A stretch of DNA of 64,000 bases from Saprospiraceae bacterium. GTDB lineage: Bacteria > Bacteroidota > Bacteroidia > Chitinophagales > Saprospiraceae. Each line of letters begins with the position of its first letter. The first letter of the stretch is position 1. Below the pieces are notes generated by a model. That model ran no database searches, had not been told where the DNA came from, and saw nothing but the letters and a program-made list of their open reading frames with translations. Shown here in pieces: positions 55,736 through 64,000 of the stretch. The DNA lies in the NCBI GenBank assembly GCA_016711125.1, contig JADJTQ010000005.1:496001-560000 (forward strand), written 5' to 3'. A program made the position numbers and the translations under genes.

Positions 55736-56909
55736 TCACTTGGTATAATAGGCCAGATGATGACCCGTTTCATCAACGTTTGTCTCATCGGTCTTTTCCA
55801 TCTGTTTTTCCTCCTTCTCCATTTCCGCTATCCGAAGCGCTTCCTTTTTCAAGCTGGTATAAGTAAAAGGAGCCAGCATCAGACCAATAAATGTTTGCGG
55901 ATAATTGGGCATGCCACCAATACCAATATCGTCACTAGGCTCTTTATCTTTTGGCAAATAAAAGGTTCCAAATAAAATATCCCAAAAAATCACATCTCCA
56001 CCATAGTTGGAATTACCTTCTTCAATGTTTTTGGAGTGGTGGTACCGATGATTTTTGGGAGAAGAAAAGATATAATCAAACGGCCCCAATTTTACATCCA
56101 TATTCGTATGTTGAAAGCGACCAATGGTACGGCTAAGTAGTCCGGTGACAAAAACAATGGCTACCGGAGCTTGCACAAAAGCCAAAGGGATGCCCCAGAG
56201 CAGACTTGACACCAAGCCTTCGAGGGGGTGTGAACGGGTACCATTAAACCAATATAATCGTTCTGAAGAATGATGAATAGCATGCCAGCGCCACATGAAT
56301 TCATTTTCATGCATCCATCGGTGATACCAGTACCGGAAGAAATCGCGGACCGAAAGAAGGATTAAGACCTGTATGAAACCAGGGGAAGAAGGATGGCTAA
56401 AGACCCTGGCCGATTTCCGGAGAAATCTCTTGAACCACTATAGCAATGGTCGCGATTCGAATAGGTTGGTTGATGTAATCGCCCCAAAATTTACCGCCAA
56501 AAAAAAGCATGAAGTCGGTAGGTGTATCTTTGTCACCCAACCACTTTCGACTAAATGGCATCAGTCTTTCGAGAGGAGCAAAAATGAATCCCAGAATAAT
56601 AAACATCACTATTGTGCCGAGAAAACTCCTGATGGTAAAGCCATTTTCGACAAGCTTAAACCCGACTATGAAAGTCAAAGTCATGAAAAGTGGGTAAATG
56701 ACGACCTGCATGACTTTTCGCAAACGGGTACCTTCCAACCGGTAACTTAGAGGATCGAGTGATTCCAGAAACTTTCGGAAGGGCAAAAGAAATATTCGAT
56801 GCCCAATCCATTCGATAGGGTAAAAAAGAGTTTCTAAAAATCGGTAAACCCGCTGCCAGATGGCGTTAATGCTCGCTTTCGCTTTTTGATGTTCTTGTTC
56901 GATATTCAT
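55736..56909 (-). pseudogene. Sterol desaturase/fatty acid hydroxylase family protein, interrupted
   Basis: The full protein would be about 390 residues with several membrane helices. His boxes typical of this di-iron family are visible: YWYHRWMHE, WHAIHHSSE and NHRYHHSK. The N-terminal part (56909-56400) ends EISPEIGQGL, then a TAG where TGG is expected (56397-56399). After PSFFPWF a further one-base insertion at 56376-56378 is needed to reach FIQVLILLSVRDFFRYW. The C-terminus ends with a polar tail. It hydroxylates or desaturates lipids in the membrane using O2 and iron. A nonsense change plus an indel is more suggestive of a dead gene than the single-indel cases. Confidence 0.85.
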
Positions 56910-57073
56910 TGCCCAGATTGACTGCTTTAATTTACAGGAATAAAGTCAGGCAACCAAATGGAAGTGCAGACATTCTGGCCATATCAGTAACAAGCCACTT
57001 TTTTTAATGGAAATAAGGCAGCCGTGGAGGGGAGTGGCAAAAAAAGATATTTTTAGGTTAAATAGTACTGGGG

Positions 57074-58113
57074 CTAATTCTCAAATTCCAAATTTTTGCT
57101 AAAAAAAGGCAATACTTTTTGATAAATTCTTTCACCTATTTTATTAACGTGATCACCCTGATAACTCTCATAAAAATGTTGGATCTTATAAGCTTCAAGA
57201 CGTTCATGCAGTTCTTTGGTAGTTCCTGAAATTCCAAAATCTTGTTCTCCGGCATCCATGCCTATGGCCGTTAATTGCTTAATTCCGTAGATGTGCTGAT
57301 CCAAAACCGATAGGGTGGCATTGGCCGCTATTTTATCAGCAATCTTTTTGTCGATCGCATCATCTTTATAGGGCAAATCAAGATATAGCGGTGCATTATT
57401 GGGATTAGGTGCCCAGGCAGCCGCACCAGCCAGCGTTGCGGAAACAAAAAATGGCTGAGATTCCAATTGTTCTTTTGTGGCCACTGCGCGGGTATTTTTA
57501 ATGAGACCGGCGTTCTCATTAACATTAGCTCCCATGCAACAAGGGCTCAATAGATAAATGGAGGAAAAAACTTCCGGATATTTCATTCCCAGACGGATAG
57601 TACCATATCCACCCATCGAATGGCCAGCTAAGCCTCGGCTTTCACTGGTGGCAAGGGTACGATAGTGCTCATCGATGTAAGCAACTAATTCCTGAGTAAC
57701 AAAAGTCTCCCAATCGCCAATGGTTATCGAAGAAGAATACATACTTCCTTTAAAGGAATTGTAGGCATTGGGCATTACGATGATCATTTCCATTGAATTA
57801 CCTTCCGCGATGGAAGAATCTGCGATTGCAGGGAGATTGATCCAATGTTGCTCAAAGCCAAACCATTTGTCATCACGATCGGTAAACCCATGAAGCATAT
57901 ACAATACAGGAAATCGTTTATTGAGGTCTTTCTGATAGCTTGGGGGAAGATAGATAGATACCTCCCGATCGGGACTGTCACCAATCAGATTGCCTTCTAA
58001 TGCTTTGCTATGCATCGTAATACGTTGTTTGCTCCCTTCGAGATTTTGAGCCAGCAACTGCAGGTTGACACCTGTTAAAATGAGAAAAAATGGCCGGGCA
58101 ATAAATATTTCAT
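57074..58113 (-). CDS. Secreted esterase D-like alpha/beta hydrolase, frameshifted in its signal region
   Basis: The gene encodes about 345 residues. The mature enzyme has FPVLYMLHGFTDRDDKWF, the nucleophile motif GLAGHSMGGYGTIRLG and an end with ESYQGDHVNKIGER for the catalytic His. It resembles the esterase/S-formylglutathione hydrolase-like COG0627 group. The frame starts inside the signal. Adding one T in the coding-strand T-run at 58085-58090 joins the ATG at 58113 (MKYLLPGHF) to LILTGVNLQLLAQNLEG, restoring a signal peptide. It probably cleaves esters in the periplasm. The gene is alone on the minus strand. Confidence 0.87.
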
Positions 58114-58297
58114 AGTGTCAGAAGTGTTTTAATTCAGCTTCGAAATTAATTCAATTTAAGTGTTGCCGGTCATTTAAAAGTGATTAAATGGAAATGTGGC
58201 GATATCAAAAAGGAAAATATACAAGCTCAAATTTGAATTTCCAATCAATCATGAATATGGCATGTAGGCTTTTAGGTGATTATATTCTAAATGTTTG

Positions 58298-58968
58298 TCA
58301 TTTACTCCACTTTTCAAGTATGGCCTCTACTTTCTCCTGGACCTCACTTCGAGCCTCACGCCGATCGTAACCCTTCATGAGCAATTCGTCATACTCCGTT
58401 TCGGTGTGGCGCAGGTGGGCAGCAACTGCCAGTAGTAATGCTTCGGGGTCAAAAGACTTGGCTGCAGAAGATCGACCCACTCGACCAGTGTATTTCCGGC
58501 AAGCATGTTCGGCGATTTGTTTGGCGCGAGAGGATTGACAGCCGGGAAAAGCCTTTTTCAATTGTGTCGCAAATTCGGCCACATACTTCTTATCCAACTC
58601 TTCCCTATACGCTGCAGCACGTTCTCGTCGATGCGCCCTTAATTCCTCATCCTTAAATAGTCAGCCTCAGCTTGACCAACCGCTTCTTCCTCGACTAAAA
58701 TACCTTGACGCTCATAGTGCTTCCTGGCATTACTCCATTTCAGGACCACCGCATTTAGAGTAGAATACTTCTTTGCCCGTCGGGTCAAAGTACCATTGCC
58801 TGAAGGGAGAAAGAGTAAGTGGTCCAGATCAGCACAATTTAAACATAATGCACTACGCTTTCCGGCGAGAAATATCCAGGCCTGCGAGCCTAGTTTTTCC
58901 AGACAGGATTCACAGGTTGATTCCCCGCCTGAGATAAAAACTTTGAGTTCTGATTGATCTCCTTCCAT
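58298..58968 (-). CDS. DUF2293 family protein, frameshifted in this sequence
   Basis: The reconstructed protein is about 223 residues. The N-terminal part has CESCLEKLG ... RSALCLNCADLDHLLFLPSGNGTLTRRA, a likely metal-binding Cys motif. The C-terminal DUF2293 domain has AFPGCQSSRAKQIAEHACRKYTGRVGRSSAAK and LRHTETEYDELLMKGYDRREAR. A one-base deletion at 58663-58664 breaks the frame; adding it gives YLKDEELRAHRRERAAAYREEL. This two-part architecture is common in bacteria, and function is unknown. It has no signal peptide. A gene remnant follows downstream on the same strand side. Confidence 0.85.
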
Positions 58969-58977
58969 TTGATAAAA

Positions 58978-59098
58978 TTAGTATAATGGATAATTTTTGA
59001 CACGAAACTTAATTAAATTTCTATCAAATTCAAGTTGAGCCAGGTAAATGCCAGGCGGAACGTCCTGTAATCCCATTTTCTTCATGAAAGAAGAAAGC
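58978..59098 (-). pseudogene. Fragment of a type IX sorting domain
   Basis: On the minus strand the frame reads LSSFMKKMGLQDVPPGIYL and AQLEFDRNLIKFRVKNYPL before a stop at 58978. This is the characteristic end of a type A T9SS C-terminal domain. A stop codon lies directly upstream, and no longer gene can be built. It is a leftover of a larger secreted protein. Confidence 0.45.
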
Positions 59099-59211
59099 TA
59101 CTCTTCAGGGGTCAAGAGTCACTCGGATTTCTGGAAATCCCGTAAAAACTGTTGCATGTCACTTGTCGGAATTAGTATTTACTTTGTAGCGGTAACGAAT
59201 AGGTCCTTCAT

Positions 59212-59358
59212 ATGAAATTCAGAGTATTATTTCAAATTGCAAATTGGTTTGGTGTGTTTCCTGCTTTTATAATTTCGCAGACCATCAACTATCAAAATGA
59301 TGTTTTAAGTCAGACGCATGAGCATTACCGACGTGATCTGCAGTTAAACAAGTACTAA
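59212..59358 (+). pseudogene. Short secreted-protein N-terminus, probably a remnant
   Basis: A 48-codon frame from ATG 59212 starts MKFRVLFQIANWFGVFPAFI and then has a Gln/Asn/His-rich stretch (SQTINYQNDVLSQTHEHYRR), ending at a TAA. The hydrophobic signal-like beginning and abrupt end suggest the 5' remnant of an exported protein gene. It is followed closely by a remnant of the MITE-like element, which may have caused the loss. I recognise no family. Confidence 0.3.
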
Positions 59359-59400
59359 AGCAGCACCGGTCAAGGTAAAAATCTGGAACTCTAGCCCGGG

Positions 59401-59452
59401 GAAACGACGATTTACGGATTCAGCATCAAGTTGCGTATTTCAACAGCCTCCT
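59401..59452. mobile_element. Right-end fragment of the MITE-like element
   Basis: Fifty-two bases match the right end of the element at 15055-15259 nearly perfectly. They begin GAAACGACGATTTACGGATT and end GTATTTCAACAGCCTCCT. The left part of the element is absent. This is a dispersed fragment next to two gene remnants. Confidence 0.75.
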
Positions 59453-59915
59453 CTAGGGTTTTCGATCTGTTTGTTGTGTGGCACTCTGAGTAATTGGTAA
59501 AAGCTATGATGCCTTCAAGTCTATGGTCAAAGTGAGGCTCAATCAGAAAGGAGATGGATCTATATTTAGGTGAAATTGAGAATAGCAACATACATCATGT
59601 CACGACATATTGAGCATCAGGCTTTAAAGGTCATCAAATAATTTGCTCTAATCTCGGCTGCTGATATCGTAGGCTATGTTGTCTTTGGCAAAAATGCAAA
59701 TCGAATGCTAAGCATTCTTTCAAAATTTTTAGTCATTTCGGGAAGATCATGCTCGTTTTACCAGCACCATTGATCAATTTTATGGACCGAATGTTTTGTT
59801 TTAATAGATTTTAAGGTTAGAATTGCACAGATATCTAAGTATGTATACCACTGACCACATCTATTATTGTAATTTGAGAAATATGTTAATATCAAAGGGA
59901 GAATTGGTGAGATAT
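59453..59915. other. Intergenic region before CotH-like paralogue 2
   Basis: About 460 bases with no convincing gene. The open frame of the downstream gene extends back to 59823 without an ATG matching a signal peptide, so 59916 is taken as its start. Confidence 0.4.
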
Positions 59916-60922
59916 ATGGGACAGAATACCTTGTTTATCGCGTTTTTACTTTGCCTATTTTCGAAGATGGCTTTTAGCCAAAACAATCATCGTACGACCG
60001 TTTTTGACACGTTGTATCAATTGAGTGTTTCTAAGTTGGAAGTACAACTTAATCTTGATTCTTTGCTTCTTAATAAATTGACCAACAAAGAATGGCCCTG
60101 CACCCTTAAAGTTGTTTTACCTGACGATCAGACATTCGGACTCCCGGTGTCGGTATCGGTCCGCAGTAAATCCAGGAGAAGGTATTGTGATTTTCCACCA
60201 TTAAAATTTGATTTTGATAAAAGTGAGTTAGAGGATTTTGGTCTGGATAATGAAGATGAATACAAAATTGTCACTCATTGCCTTGAAGCCACTGAGGGCG
60301 AAGAAGTATTGGTAAAAGAGTTTCTGACCTACCAACTTTTTCAAATAGTGACACCGCTTAGCTTGCGAGCAAAGTTGGTGGACATTATTTATATCGATAA
60401 TGTAAGTGATCGTAAGGTGGAGAAGAAGGCAATTTTTCTTGAAAGTGAAAAGGAATTTGCCCGTGCCCAAAAAGGTGAGCTATGCGATTGCATGGGTACT
60501 CCCAAAGATAGTCTCGATGGACTAAAATATGAAATCGTAGCTATGTTTCAATACATGATCGGTAATTCGGATATGGACTATTTGGTGGAGAGAAATATTA
60601 ACTGATTATGCTGAAATCAGGTGGCAAATGGCTGCCGGTTGCCTATGATTTCGATTTCGCTGCATTTGTCAACGCCCCATACGTTCATACCAAAGTTAAA
60701 GATAATAAGACGCTAAGACGGACCTACCTTGGATTTAGAGAAAATGAATCATACTTGCCTGAAGTAATTGAATTATTTGAAAGCAAGAAAGATGAAATTG
60801 AGACGTTCATAAAAATTACAGATTTAATTTCTTCAGGAGAGCGGAAGGACTGTCTTAAATATGTTAGAGATTTTTATCGAGAAATTTCAACTAAACCTGT
60901 GCAGCTACACTATAAAGATTAA
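59916..60922 (+). CDS. CotH-like protein, paralogue 2, frameshifted in this sequence
   Basis: The reconstructed protein is about 335 residues with a signal peptide (MGQNTLFIAFLLCLFSKMAFSQ). It shares all main blocks with 37100-38191: RRRYCDFPPLKFDF, YKIVTHCLE, LVKEFLTYQLFQIVTPLSLRAK, FQYMIGNSDMDYLVERNI and PVAYDFDFAAFVNAPY. It differs in lacking the lipobox. A one-base deletion near 60602 breaks the frame; adding a C gives ERNINLIMLKSGGKW. The NSD ... DFD residues are those that would be catalytic in a CotH-like kinase fold. It stands alone between a remnant-rich region and araA, which converges. Confidence 0.7.
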
Positions 60923-60971
60923 ACTAATTTAGCGGGAGTTCGATACTTTATATCGACTCAAAAGAAGCATC

Positions 60972-62464
60972 TTATCGGTAATACACCTCATTGTTCCTAA
61001 AATCCTGTTTCAATCTCCGTAGATCGGTGGTTTTATCAATCACAAGGCACTCGATCCCTGCTATTTCGGCAAAATCTTCGAGTTGCTCAGCTGATATATT
61101 CTGGCTATAACAGGTGTGATGAGCTCCTCCCGCTAAAATCCAACCGGTTGCGGCTGTGGGCAGATCTGGATGCGGCTTCCATAAAACCCGGGCAACCGGA
61201 AGATGGGGCAAAGATGCTTCGGGAACAACACCAGACACGGTATTGATTAACAACCTAAACCGATTGCCAAGATCGATCATCGAGGCATTCAACGCTTCGC
61301 CCGGATCAGCGTCAAAGACCAGTCGCACCGGGTCTTCCTTCCCTCCGATACCCAGAGGGTGGACTCCTACAAGAGGGTTGGTTGGTTGTAATGCTGGGGC
61401 AAATCTCCAGCATGTGAGCACCCAAAACCTGCATATTTCCAGGTTGAAAATGATAAGTGTAGTCTTCCATAAAAGAATTGCCTCCCGGTAATCCATGCCC
61501 CATCACTTTCATGGTACGGACTAAGGCCGCCGTTTTCCAGTCACCCTCCGCCCCAAAGCCATAGCCATCTGCCATGAGTCGTTGTACCGCCAGGCCTGGT
61601 AGCTGTTTCAGGCCATGTAGATTTTCAAAGGTGTCAGTGAAAGCTGTGAAGTTGCCTTCCCCTTTAAAAAAAGAACGAAGACCAGCCTCAATTCCGGCCG
61701 CTTCATATCGATTCCCGTTGTGCGCCATTGGATTGTACGGATGAACTCAGATGTGATGATTCTTCGTATTCAGCAATTAATTGATCTATGGTTTGTTTTG
61801 GTACATCTTTAATATGCTCCTGTAAATCACCCAAACCAAAACCATTCACTGCATATCCGAATTGTATTTGCGCCGATACCTTATTTCCTTCAGTGACGGC
61901 TACTTCGCGCATATTGTCACCGAACCGGGCAATCTTCATATTTTGACTGTCTGCCCAACCAAGGGCCACCCGTGACCAATGGCCGATTTTTTCAAGGACT
62001 GATTGATCTTTCCAATGACCTACAATAACTTTTCGGGAAATACCCATACGGGTATTGATAAATCCAAATTCTCTACCTCCATGGGCTGATTGATTTAGAT
62101 TCATAAAATCCATATCAATCGAATTCCACGGGATATCCTGATTAAATTGAGTGTGAAAATGGAGTAGGGGTTTTGCTAAAATCTTTAAACCGGCGATCCA
62201 CATTTTAGCGGGAGAAAAAGTATGCATCCAGGTGACTAGACCAATACATTTTTCAGCAGAATTGGCCTCTCGTACTAATCTTAAGATGGCATCTGGAGTT
62301 GTCAAGACACCTTTAAATATAACGGCTACCGGAATATGGTTTTGGTCATTCAAATGGGTTGCAATAACGCTAGCATTTTCAACCACGGTCCGGAGTGTCT
62401 GCTCACCATATAAATGCTGACTCCCGGAAACAAACCAGAGTTCGTAATTCTTTAATTCAATCAT
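60972..62464 (-). CDS. araA: L-arabinose isomerase, frameshifted in this sequence
   Basis: The reconstructed enzyme is about 497 residues, the normal length. It starts MIELKNYELWFVSGSQHLYGEQ. The middle has HFHTQFNQDIPW and SAHGGREFGF. The catalytic region shows the Glu of GFGAEGDWKTA, the Glu and His of SFMEDYTYHF and the His of ILAGGAHHT. Two frame breaks are present, one at about 61704-61711 and one in the G-run at 61375-61377; correcting them joins RESI to YEAAGIEAG, and NQPLVGVHPLGIGGK. It converts L-arabinose to L-ribulose. No araB or araD is visible here, so the rest of the pathway must be elsewhere or to the right. Confidence 0.93.
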
Positions 62465-62556
62465 AAGCGTATTAAAAATGGACTAGAACTTTAAAACTAT
62501 TTCTGAGCTTCCAAATTTCAAATTTCAAAATTTCCAAAATCTATAATCTACAATCT

Positions 62557-63965
62557 TGCCGTTGTTAAGCTATAAAGACTTATAGTTTGTATGATATATC
62601 TTCGATCTGAACCTGGGTTTTTTTCGTGGATAATTCCTTTGACCTAATTAGCTCACGGGTGGATTCTATAATTTTATCAAAGGCTTGAAGGAATGCTTTT
62701 AAATGGATTCTTTGAATACGTACAGTAGCTGAATTAGGTTATCTTTTGTCAAACTTATAGCATTTGTATTATTCATTTTTTGGCTGTATTTATTCCCTGT
62801 CTTCTCTTGATGATATTCTTTTTTAACTCTTTCTTCAATGGGATAAGACAAGGTTGCGCAAAGATTCATCATAAATACCTTAGCATGAAAATCTTGCCTT
62901 ACTGATCGAGCAGTTCTTCCAGAAAAGGCTTCAATTTCAATCCTTGATTTTAGTAATTTGTAGGTCTCCTCTATGTCCCACCTTACGCGATATAGCGCCC
63001 TGAATTGATCATGTGGATACTTCTTCCTATCTAGTAGACTGGTCCCAGAAGTACTATCGACTTTCCATCTTTGAATTTTACCTTATTAATCGAACCGGTA
63101 ATATTTCTTTACCATATTGCTCACCTACTTTCTTGGGAAGTTCAAACTCAACCAAGGCATCTTCATCGGTGGAATTATTAAAACTCTTGATCGCCTTCCA
63201 CCAATTCTCATTCATGCGAAAGCAAAATTCGACACCCTTATCTAACAGATTGAGCATCAGCTCATAACCAGGGTATCCGCGGTCTGCTAACAACAAGTCA
63301 CCCCCCGCTCTATCTTGGCAAAATGCTTGTCCAATAAGCTTCTCTCACTTTCTGTATAGGGACCGATCTGTGCATCAATGGTGATATGATTTAGTACGTC
63401 ATATAATAATGAACAGGTCGCAAGGCTGGTTTCACTGTTTGCATTGGGTCCAAATCCTGTTTACCAAATTCCTTGGCTATGTCTTCCGATTGTGGCAAAC
63501 GAAGTCTACTTCCATCTACTGCTAATACCCGCATCTCTCGCCAAACGTTAATTTCAGCCCCTTCATAAAACTCTCTACTGCCACCTCATTTAATCGCTGG
63601 AATGCCCAAGGATTCAATTTCTTACGTGTGACTCAGTGCACTTTTACTCACCTGCCTAATATCATAGTCTCCACCTATTATCTCCTTACAAAATCGGTCA
63701 ATCTCTCGTTGGTAAGAACTTCTCAATAGCATGATGATCAAAATCAACTTCTTCAGTGTGAAAAACGTTCCCGGACTAATACATTTTCTTGCCCGTCTCT
63801 AGACTGGCTTTTAAAGTGTTCTTCTTCGAACTCATGGTCTATATTTTGGTTAATTTTTCTCGATAATCCTTCCGATTTGGCTTACAATCTGGCCTATATA
63901 TTAAAGATAATCTTTATACATGTCTTCTCACTAACTAACAATTTAATTTCCTTAACTTAACGGCA
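62557..63965 (-). mobile_element. IS4-type insertion sequence, about 1.4 kb
   Basis: The ends are TGCCGTTGTTAAG on the left (62557) and, inverted, TGCCGTTAAGTTAAGGAA on the right (to 63965). These are imperfect terminal inverted repeats of the IS4 type. Between them lies a decayed IS4 transposase gene. Both flanks carry ATCTACAATCT, which could be a target duplication or simply a local ATCTACA-repeat; on the right side TTAA lies in between. Confidence 0.75.
62580..63835 (-). pseudogene. IS4 family DDE transposase, multiply frameshifted
   Basis: From ATG 63835 (MSSKKNTLKASLETGKKMY) pieces of one transposase are spread over several frames. They include MRVLAVDGSRLRLPQSEDI with the first catalytic Asp, LLLADRGYPGYELMLNLL with the second, and ALYRVRWDIEETYKLL with the catalytic Glu and the YREK-type signature. 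The C-terminus IHLKAFLQAFDKIIEST runs to a stop at 62580. At least four or five shifts are needed. The gene is almost certainly inactive here unless the sequence is error-prone. It probably moved by cut-and-paste when intact. Confidence 0.85.
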
Positions 63966-64000
63966 TTAAATCTACAATCTACAATCCGCAATCAAAATCA
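63966..64000. other. Right edge, simple ATCTACAATC-like repeat
   Basis: The final 35 bases are an ATCTACAATC/CCGCAATC type of low-complexity sequence. A similar short run occurs left of the IS at about 62539-62556. No gene is visible. Confidence 0.4.

Noticed and set aside
60972..62464. Three separate araA-like genes
   Set aside because: The pieces overlap in different frames and join into one enzyme of normal length after two small corrections.

Overview
The window looks like a chromosomal piece of a free-living, probably aerobic and saprophytic Bacteroidota (Saprospiria- or Cytophagia-like). The evidence is a subtilase with a type IX secretion C-terminal sorting domain, many lipoproteins and secreted hydrolases, a DUF5916 outer-membrane-type protein, a GH140-like (DUF4038) glycosidase, the Gfo/Idh/MocA + TIM-barrel epimerase + creatininase-type trio, an A/T-rich intergenic style and weak ribosome binding sites. 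No plasmid, prophage or conjugative backbone is seen. Mobile DNA is limited to one decayed IS4-type element at the right end and a small terminal-inverted-repeat element.

Layout. 1-7.3 kb: 5' part of a DUF5916 gene, three small enzymes on the plus strand (SDR epimerase, VOC protein, NTF2-like protein), a mandelate-racemase-type enzyme and a K+/H+ antiporter. 7.7-14.5 kb: secreted subtilase, a TPR protein and an sdhCAB operon whose A and B subunits resemble mycobacterial Sdh1. 14.5-24.3 kb: duplicated MITE-like repeat, methyltransferase, GH140-like glycosidase, TPR histidine kinase, a DUF7309/DUF6930-like protein, purU and an astacin-type protease. 24.7-36.8 kb: divergent tesA / ybbA-ybbP, a lipoprotein, an aromatic amino acid decarboxylase, a split kinase pair, an M20 amidohydrolase and a cupin. 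36.8-42 kb: a CotH-like lipoprotein, a beta-helix protein with a CBM9-like partner and an EamA transporter. 42.3-44.8 kb: ssb, a GxxExxY nuclease-like gene running straight into a nine-copy ~99-bp hairpin array, then ppk2. 44.9-48.3 kb: sugar isomerase, oxidoreductase, creatininase and tRNA-Gly(CCC). 48.5-58.9 kb: S15 peptidase, two coupled PepSY proteins, EEP nuclease, DinB protein, small lipoprotein, secreted protein, sterol desaturase, esterase and a DUF2293 protein. 59-64 kb: gene remnants, a second CotH-like paralogue, araA and an IS4-type element.

A strong overall feature is that at least 15 otherwise well conserved genes, including sdhA, sdhC and araA, carry single-base indels, mostly in homopolymers, and two carry single-base nonsense changes. 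This most likely reflects consensus errors in a draft assembly rather than real gene death. These genes are annotated over their full reconstructed extent.

The most interesting unexplained structure is the hairpin array at 43134-44010 attached to the GxxExxY gene. Next come the paired CotH-like paralogues and the Sdh1-type respiratory complex in a Bacteroidota background.
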